Origin: Lutraria lutraria
Lineage: Eukaryota > Mollusca > Bivalvia > Venerida > Mactridae
DNA: 64,000 nt
Assembly: GCA_964023205.1 (NCBI GenBank)
Contig: OZ026835.1
Coordinates: forward strand, 37,917,083 to 37,981,082
Reading direction: 5' to 3'
Shown here: piece by piece, positions 57,305-64,000 of the stretch
How the letters are laid out: every line of letters starts with the position of its first letter
How positions within the stretch are numbered: the stretch's first letter is position 1
Program-made: the position numbers and the translations under genes
The notes under the pieces: model-generated
What the model saw: the letters and a program-made list of their open reading frames with translations, nothing else
Told to the model about the DNA's origin: nothing
The model's database searches: none

Positions 57305-57711
57305 TCCTTGGTCAATCAGTCTCTAGAGAGAATAATCTCATTATCATTGTATCATACAATTATACAGAGTGTATAAATGTATACTTAGTTAAAAAGGACG
57401 TGAGTGAAAAGGAATCACAGTTCATCGTATAATGTTGTGCATTGCACAGAACACATTCAGGCATATTATATCTGGTAAGAAGCCAATAACTGGTTAAAGT
57501 GAATGGCCAAGTCTACATCTAGATAATATAACTACTTCCCGAATAATGGTAAGCGGGTGCCATTCGCCGAGGGTTGGTTCGACAGAATGTTTGTTGGCAA
57601 TGTCGGAATCCCACTGGGACTGACAGGAAGGCTGGATAAAAATAAAAACAGAAGATTCAAAATCGGTGAAAGGAACTATGTTATCAGGAATTGGTAACGC
57701 CAGCGCCAATA
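57305..57711 (+). pseudogene. Conserved open segments of unknown protein, copy 2
   Basis: SVSRENNLIIIVSYNYTECI, NVYLVKKDVSEKESQFIV and the same stop as copy 1; then KRVPFAEGWFDRMFVGNVGI, PLGLTGRLDKNKNRRFKIGE, RNYVIRNW and a TAA at 57706. The second segment is longer here than in copy 1. Confidence 0.45.
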
Positions 57712-58014
57712 AAGCACCTTCTTGTTAAAAATACGCAATATATTAAGAATAATATATATGCATACTGTACATACATAAAGATGTACATATATACAGGTAA
57801 AAAACACACACGTACTTTTTATGGCCCTTTTAAGTTGAGACACAGACAAAGACCAATAATATATTATATAATTCAGAAAGGACCATACCTTTAAGTGTAG
57901 TGGTGGGTATTTCAGGTGTTTTTTTGTAGGATATTGATTAATATGTCACATGTATGGAAAGTTAGATTTTCCAGGAGTAGGGACAGAAAAGTCAGCATAA
58001 CTTGCTGTTATGCT

Positions 58015-58640
58015 TACTTGCTCGTCGATTGATCAGGACGGGCCATGCCACCCAGCTAGAAGTAAAACGCTTAGACGCATCATAACTAAAATCGACTACG
58101 ATAGGAAACATTTAATAGATGATTGCACGATACTTAATGTCTGGGTCAAGGTTAGACACCCTTGGCTCAAAATGGATGTCCAAGGAGAACATTCTGGCAA
58201 GCAACCCCTGCAAAAAATGTTCTAGAACTTAATTCAATTAATTCAAGAACCTACAAAGAAGAGGAGGAAATAATCTAGGACACGGCACGACTAGCCGATT
58301 GATCTGGACATGACCGCCCATTAAGCAAAAAATAAGAAACATGTGAAAGGATGCATCACTTTTGTTTCATGCTTGTATTCCAAAGATGTTGTGAAAAGGC
58401 CCTTTATTGTAGATTTTTCCTGAAATGTGCAATTTCAGTTTAATTGAATTCATTGTTAAATCATCAATTAACTATAATAAAGGTGATGGAAGTGTCTCAT
58501 GGTATTTCCATGATAAATTCCCATCTGTCTGTACAGAATTAACAAGTCAATGTAGACAGTCACAGATGTATCTGATCACCAGAAAAAGGACCTTTAGAGA
58601 AGAACATTTTTTACATTTTCCTATATGAGTATTGTTTATA
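58015..58640 (+). pseudogene. Zinc-finger-gene block, second finger and tail, copy 2
   Basis: RRIITKIDYDRKHLIDDCTI, LNVWVKVRHPWLKMDVQGEH with an alternative frame giving NPCKKCSRT; then WYFHDKFPSVCTELTSQCRQ, SQMYLITRK. Matches 30880-31600. Confidence 0.55.
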
Positions 58641-58692
58641 AATCAAGTGACCCCGGCCAATTTTGACCCCGGGCCATAATTTGACCAGACTT

Positions 58693-59006
58693 TTTTTATA
58701 ATTTATTTATTTCCAGCTTTGTCACAATACATTGTCATTATGCAAACATAGTGTTACAGACATTTTTTAACGTTTAACCATGAAGTGCAAAAAAAGAGTA
58801 GCAGTGTATGGTACCAGAATAGTATTAATTATATACATACAAATGTATAATATTACCAACTTAGTAGCAATGTAATAACTAACTTAATTATTAACACTAC
58901 AGTGTTTACCAAGATACAGTGCAATCACGGTAAACCCTATATGCATGTATTATTGTATAATCGAAATATTAGCAAGTTCCAGCCAGTATCTCCGTTTGAT
59001 TACTTG
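58693..59006 (-). mobile_element. LINE/retroposon 3' fragment with 16-bp target duplication
   Basis: Minus-strand 3' end GGAAATAAATAAATTATAAAAAAA (reads as a T-rich start on +). Flanks TAATTTGACCAGACTT (58677-58692) and TAATTTGAACAGACTT (59007-59022) differ by one base. The uninterrupted site is seen at 31652. Confidence 0.85.
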
Positions 59007-59360
59007 TAATTTGAACAGACTTGCTAGAGGGCCACTACACAATGCTGCATACCAAACATCTTAGCTCTAGGCTTTGTGGTTTCGGACAATAAGAAGATTT
59101 TTTTTAACTTTCCTGTATTAGTTACAATAATTAGAGTAAACCCCGGGGCGGGACCAATTTTGACCCTAGGGCAACAATTTGAACAAGCATGGTAGAAGTC
59201 TAGTAAACAATGCTACGCACTAAATACCCAAGCTCTAGGCATTATAGTTCTTGACTAAAAGATTTTTTTTATTTCCTATATAATCTATGTAAGATCAAGT
59301 TACCTCCGGGGCGGAGCCAATTTTAACCCCAGGGGAATAATTTGAACAAACTTGGTAGCG

Positions 59361-59756
59361 TTTTATGCCTAAATTAAATATTTGTGTTTGAGCATCAAGA
59401 TATGTTTGTGATACAAACAAGTTTACATCTGAGGGTGCATCAAGAGAAAACTTGTACATTAATACTCAATGTTTGTATTGTAATAATCAATGCAACTTTG
59501 AGTCGTTAGATATAATCTCCGACAGTTGTCGAGATGAGTGCAGTTGTGAGTATTAATTGTTATTGTTATTTTATTTTTGGGTCCGGTATTCTCCTCTGTT
59601 CTCAATGTCGAAAAGTACGAGTGTAGGATATTTGTCCCCCCCCCCCCTCCTCTGAAAAACTAGCCATGTGAACATTTGCCCCCCCCCCCCCCCCCCAGTA
59701 GAAATGGTAGGTAAGATATTTGCCCCCTTCTTACTTAATTCATAGTGGACATTTGC
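59361..59756 (+). repeat. 395-bp direct duplicate, recipient copy
   Basis: Identical to 60449-60843 except for one C in a poly-C run. It interrupts a type-1 core unit: CTTGGTAGCG | ... | TACACACCAAAT. Confidence 0.95.
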
Positions 59757-60169
59757 TACACACCAAATATCTAAGCTCTAGGCACTGTGCAGATTTTTAA
59801 TTTGATTTTATGAACAACTTTGAAAGGGGACCACCGAAGGACAATTTTTACAAGTTTGATTGCAATCGGCATAGTGATGTAGGAGATGCTGTTTAAAGTA
59901 AAAGTTATGGACCCTTGGATTAAACAAACTGCAACGTTTTAGCTTGTTTAACAGTATTATACCTCCATTGTTGGTTTTAATCTCAAAATCTGCGTAATTA
60001 TGAGTTTTACGAGATGAAAACAATATTACCAGGTCATTAATTATTGTGCCTTTGTTCTCAGGTGAGCGATAAAGGGCCATCTTGGCCCTCCTGTTATGTT
60101 TTATTTTTAACGTAGCAAAGCTTAATTTAGCTTTAGTAGCTTCACTTTAGCTGTACTAATTCTTCATAT

Positions 60170-60348
60170 ACAGTTAACTCGTGTATGTGGCCACCTCTGA
60201 ATAAAGGCAACCCTTTAAATAAAGGCCATTTTTTTTCAAAGCCTACACTGATCATTTAGAACAAAATAACTTCCGAATAAGGGTCACCTGTCAATAAAGG
60301 CCATATTTTGTCTTTCCCAAAGGTGACCTTTAACACAGGGTTGACTAT
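60170..60348. mobile_element. Small MITE-like element, sister of 5604-5767
   Basis: Starts ACAGTTAACTCGTGT and ends AACACAGGGTTGACTAT (inverted, diverged). Interior AATAAAGGCCATTTTTTTTC and CAATAAAGGCCATATTTTG. Confidence 0.6.
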
Positions 60349-60448
60349 ATAAATAATCATCAAAATTAACCTATATGTTAATGATTTCATTAACCCTTAA
60401 TTTGCAAGTTGTTATTGTTATATACAAGTCCTTGTCATATATAAGTAA

Positions 60449-60843
60449 TTTTATGCCTAAATTAAATATTTGTGTTTGAGCATCAAGATATGTTTGTGAT
60501 ACAAACAAGTTTACATCTGAGGGTGCATCAAGAGAAAACTTGTACATTAATACTCAATGTTTGTATTGTAATAATCAATGCAACTTTGAGTCGTTAGATA
60601 TAATCTCCGACAGTTGTCGAGATGAGTGCAGTTGTGAGTATTAATTGTTATTGTTATTTTATTTTTGGGTCCGGTATTCTCCTCTGTTCTCAATGTCGAA
60701 AAGTACGAGTGTAGGATATTTGTCCCCCCCCCCCCTCCTCTGAAAAACTAGCCATGTGAACATTTGCCCCCCCCCCCCCCCCCAGTAGAAATGGTAGGTA
60801 AGATATTTGCCCCCTTCTTACTTAATTCATAGTGGACATTTGC
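60449..60843 (+). repeat. 395-bp direct duplicate, donor copy
   Basis: Runs on without a break into the poly-C/poly-G foldback, so this is the original context. Confidence 0.9.
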
Positions 60844-61170
60844 CCCCAATGTTTATTTTTCAAGTTTTTTTTAAAACCAATGTAATATATAGTGTGTTTT
60901 TTTTGGGGGGAGGGCAAATTTCCACTTGAAAAATAAGCATTCGGGGCAAATGTCCACTAAGAAATAAGCATTGGGGGCAAATGTCCACATGACCATTTTT
61001 TCACTGGGGGCAAATGTCCACTAAGAAATAAGCATTCGGGGGCAAACGTCCACTTAGAATTAGGCATTAGGGGCCAAATGTCCACTTAGAAATAAGCACT
61101 GGGGTGCAAATGTCCCCAGTCATGACTATTTTTTCACTGGGGGGCAAATGTACTGGGGACAAATGTCCGT
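60715..61170. repeat. Foldback of GGGGGCAAATGTCCAC repeats with poly-C runs
   Basis: Left arm: TATTTGTC12, AACATTTGC17, AGTGGACATTTGCCCCCAAT, GTTTATTTTTCAAG. Right arm, inverted: CTTGAAAAATAAGCATTCGG, then at least six spaced GGGGCAAATGTCCACTTAGA-type units, ending GGGGACAAATGTCC. The loop is about 45 bp of T/G-rich sequence. Confidence 0.85.
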
Positions 61171-61199
61171 AGGTAGGAATTTTTTTTGACAGTTTATTT

Positions 61200-61770
61200 T
61201 TTACATCGAAATCAAAATGCTATTTTTATATCTAAAAAAATGTTTACCTGAGACACCAGTAGGGTATGGTCGTTTTTGGTGATTAGATGGTGTACCATAA
61301 TCAAAATATTATTATGGATGGCGCATTTTTTAAGTCTTAATTATTTTCTAGTGAAAGTGTTGTTCCTAATCAACTAACATTTTACCCACATGATGTGTGA
61401 ATAGGGGGGGGGGGGAAGGGCTATCGGAACAACACATTATGTTGTATTACAATTGTGTATGTCTTTAGTATTGTCTTGATGTGCAGTTAGAGATATAGTG
61501 AATTGGTTGATGTTTCATCTTACTTTAATTAAGAGGATTAAAGGTAAAAATATAAAACTTACCCTAGAGGTGGCATTTTAAATTGGAAAATGCTAAATGG
61601 CCAGTGTTTCATTAATCATAATTTGCATTGATATTATGTGACTGAACAACCAGAAACAGACTTTAACAGCTATTTAAATAAGCTTATCCTTCTTGTAGAA
61701 TTCATATCAGCTCTCCCCTGTCATGATAGGTATCCTATCTCGAGTACACTGGCGACACACTGCCCTCAAA
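61200..61770. other. Non-coding stretch with a 13-G run
   Basis: The G13 tract is at 61405-61417. Otherwise nothing supported. Confidence 0.4.
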
Positions 61771-61780
61771 CCCGCTTCCG

Positions 61781-61925
61781 TGGTCGAGTGGTTACGGTCA
61801 CTGACTTCAAATCACTGTAACCTCTCATTGATAGAGGGGCATGGGTTCAAGCCCAGCTACTGACCATGTCTCTTAGTCTTTATGTGGGAAAGTAGGCAGT
61901 TGCTTAAAGTCCCATAAGCATATAT
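61781..61925 (+). mobile_element. tRNA-derived SINE, second copy, 3' divergent
   Basis: Head CTTCCGTGGTCGAGTGGTTA, ACTTCAAATCACTGTAACCT, a variable arm and GGGTTCAAGCCC, then TGTGGGAAAGTAGGCAGT. Matches the minus-strand element at 20169-20404 up to GCAGT; the end differs (TTGCTTAAAGTCCCATAAGC). No target duplication is found. Confidence 0.8.
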
Positions 61926-61949
61926 ATTTATCGGTCGTAATAGTTTCTG

Positions 61950-62370
61950 TTAATCCTATAACAGAGGAATCCGGTGTGTTTTCATCACGTGCACGCGAAA
62001 CACGAAGTTGTTCAAGGTTTAAGGGGTATAATACTATAGGAAAAGGGCATACTTTTTATGTAGACAACTGTTGTTGAAAAGGTGACAAAACTGAAACTTA
62101 AGAAAAACTCTAAATACCAACTTAAAACATGTGTTTTTCTGGAAGATAAACATTCTATTTGCATCCTTTGGAGTATGAAGTGTACAAAATAATTGATATT
62201 TTAATCGAACAGTAACAGAAAGTTGATTTGTGAATCTATAAGCTCTAACGCTTTATCTAATTACAGTTCAATTTACATAAACTATCATAATTGTCTATGC
62301 TGTAGCACTTACTTTTATTAAATGTCTAATTTGAGAATTAAGCATACTATTGTGTAATTATTGGGTTTAA
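61950..62370. other. Non-coding stretch
   Basis: Nothing supported. Confidence 0.4.
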
Positions 62371-62373
62371 ATT

Positions 62374-62530
62374 TGGAGATGGTCGACACAACATTGTTCC
62401 AATGATGATCCAACGATAAAGGATAATTTGACACATTGGGTCAACGATGTGGCAACATTGTACTAATGTTGGGATTTAGGTGGGCGATGGTTGGCACAAC
62501 ATTGGTCCAATAATGACCCAACGAGGAGTG
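62374..62530 (+). repeat. Two direct copies of an ACAACATTG.TCCAAT.ATG.CCAACG unit
   Basis: GATGGTCGACACAACATTGT (62378) and GATGGTTGGCACAACATTGG (62485), about 107 bp apart, with inverted CAACATTGTACTAATGTTGG between. Confidence 0.65.
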
Positions 62531-62819
62531 CGGGATGATTAGGTTTAGTGGGGCTAATGCAGAAAGTCAAACAAGGACAGTACAAGCCAAAATGAACATC
62601 TCATTCTGGGGCAGCGAATAACTGACAACGCAGTAAGTAATATCTCTAATAAACATGGTAAATTATATATATACTTCTTATGCTATATCTCCTCATAATG
62701 CTTTTTGGAACACTTATTTTTTATCTAAAACATGGGTTCCCTTTATATTAAGTCCAATTGTTTATGTCAATGCAAGACTTTAAATTTTCTAGCTATTGTA
62801 ATATCTGCTTCACAACTTC

Positions 62820-63310
62820 ATTATTAAACATCACAACCTTGTGCACTTTCCAATAGATAGAGGAATGACTGAACGTCAAAGATTAAGTTGGCATCATACA
62901 AGGCCAGTTTCATATGTCGGCAGATATAAATGAAATTCAGGAATTCCTTTCTGACAAGTGATCAACAAAAAGAAACTGGTAAGTCATTTATTTCAAGAGA
63001 TTCGAAATCTATAAAGACACTCCACTCATTCCTCGCAGGTGAAGGAACCAGACAAAGCTACCAATCAGAAGACACCGGGATACCGAAATTATCGGTGTTA
63101 TAATCTAGTCACTTGCGGCACGTATCGCAATTCTTATAGCTATCGTCGTTTTCATTATTTTCCAACATCAAATCAAGAAAAAGAACAATTATCGTCGAAG
63201 GAAGGCAGCGATGCATGACAATCATAATACCATAATAATAATTGTCTATAAACATATCATATCTGACAAATAAGCCGAATGAAAAAGTACTGAGCGGAAG
63301 CCTTCATAAC
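62820..63310 (+). pseudogene. Membrane-helix coding segment, copy 2
   Basis: Aligned with 27290-27880. Keeps ARIAILIAIVVFIIF, HQIKKKNNYRRRKAAMHDNH, NTIIIIVYKHIISDK and then a TAA. A deletion of about 70 bp lies before the helix and shifts the frame. Confidence 0.5.
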
Positions 63311-63409
63311 TGAGCCATTGACGTGGACTCTGTTCGTAAATGCTGTACATGTATAGCGGTAAGTAACTATCGATAAAATTGTTTCCTGTATAGTGTTTGT
63401 TTGTTTAGT

Positions 63410-63789
63410 GTCGTTTCATGGCGCCTCGACAACAAATGGTCAAAAAGGACATTATAAACATACAAGATGGCAATGGTGGCCCTATATCGTTACACTTTCG
63501 AATAATCTATTTAAGGAATGTTATTTGTCATAAATCTCCGCCGGCTTGTTTCTGCCGCGCCGTCTTTGGCAGTATGCTACAATCACGATTCATTGTTGCA
63601 TTAGAAGAAAGAATCGTCCAAAATACTGCCTGCCATATTATTTACCAAAGGTTTATTTACTTGTTGAGACGACAGACAAAGGCTTCAACGGATGTTGAGC
63701 TCCAAAGACAGGAGTCAGGGAAGGACAATTTGCCAGACGGGTATGCGCCACCAGCTGTGAGTGCTACTTTAACCGCACCGGTGTATTAA
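63410..63789 (+). repeat. Repeat block as at 27960-28270, with a longer 3' part
   Basis: CATGGCGCCTCGACAACAAA, ATGGCAATGGTGGCCCTATA and CCGCCGGCTTGTTTCTGCCG. An open frame runs from 63418 to 63789, and its end (VELQRQESGKDNLPDGYAPP, AVSATLTAPVY, stop) looks protein-like but has no counterpart at 28270. Confidence 0.5.
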
Positions 63790-64000
63790 GTGTAATAGAA
63801 ATATTACAATGACATCATATTAACTAGTTGTGTGTGGAGTACATATTTAATGTTATGGATTTAATGTGTTATTAATAGTTTAGTATTTTCTTATCAGTGT
63901 TACTTATATATGTATGTTCTAATTAGAGTATTATATTTCGATAGTTAAACAGTGTTAAAGTTTGTTTATCAGTACTTTTTATAATGGTTTGTGAAATTTG
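63787..64000 (+). repeat. Segmental block 'GTGTAATAGAAAT', copy 3, cut by window end
   Basis: AGTGTAATAGAAATATTACA, TATTAATAGTTTAGTATTTT and TTATCAGTACTTTTTATAAT, as at 32298 and 40735. Confidence 0.75.

Larger units (their letters stand above)
58640..60098 (+). mobile_element. Core-repeat element, type 1 core, carrying two later insertions
   Basis: Units as at 31620-32100. Interrupted by a LINE piece at 58693-59006 and by a 395-bp templated segment at 59361-59756. It is followed by a tail ending in an inverted terminal module (CAGGTGAGCGATAAAGGGCC, 60061-60097) that belongs to a second, minus-oriented element, whose segment from 59900 on matches the complement of 54740-54860. Confidence 0.75.

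Overview
The window looks like nuclear DNA of a marine invertebrate, most probably a bivalve mollusc. It is AT-rich and almost gene-free. Coding remains are short and exon-like with plausible splice signals. tRNA-derived SINEs, non-LTR retrotransposon fragments, mariner and tyrosine-recombinase (Crypton/KIAA1958-type) genes, Ty3/Gypsy relics and many copies of ~160-bp core-repeat elements make up most of the recognisable sequence. There is no operon structure and no bacterial signal. The taxonomic call is an inference from repeat style, not from a marker gene.

Layout. 1-722 is the 3' two-thirds of an uninterrupted mariner transposase plus its terminal repeat. 0.9-5 kb holds two tRNA-like sequences, a possible two-exon gene end and a LINE reverse-transcriptase fragment. 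6.9-8.9 kb is a Crypton-type tyrosine recombinase gene, frameshifted but with a well-placed intron. 9.7-10.1 kb is a reverse-strand LINE C-terminus. 11.5-13.1 kb is a degenerate tandem array with a SINE inserted in it. 15.7-16.4 kb is a cadherin gene piece and 18.0-18.2 kb an MBT-repeat exon with one nonsense change. 20.2-23.1 kb contains a SINE with a perfect target duplication, a ~1-kb near-palindrome and a foldback element full of ACTACG/CGTAGT motifs.

From 26 kb to the end the window is a mosaic of direct-orientation segmental copies. They contain a cadherin exon, a predicted membrane helix, a C2H2 zinc-finger gene with a basic N-terminal region, and Ty3/Gypsy gag and protease pieces. Blocks recur around 26.1-35.4, 39.5-46.9, 55.3-60 and 62.8-64 kb, all on the + strand, with indels, stop codons and later insertions. 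In two copies the zinc-finger region and gag lie in the same order and close together, so that junction predates duplication.

Cutting across the mosaic is a family of non-autonomous elements with common ends (a GGCC-palindrome plus CTCACCTG at one end, a CAGGTGAGCT hairpin at the other) but different internal ~160-bp core repeats. They serve as dating marks: one is inserted in a cadherin exon, and another has itself received a LINE fragment and a 395-bp templated copy of sequence lying 1.1 kb away.

No intact multi-exon host gene can be read here. The most complete coding sequences are the mariner transposase and the pieces of the recombinase gene.
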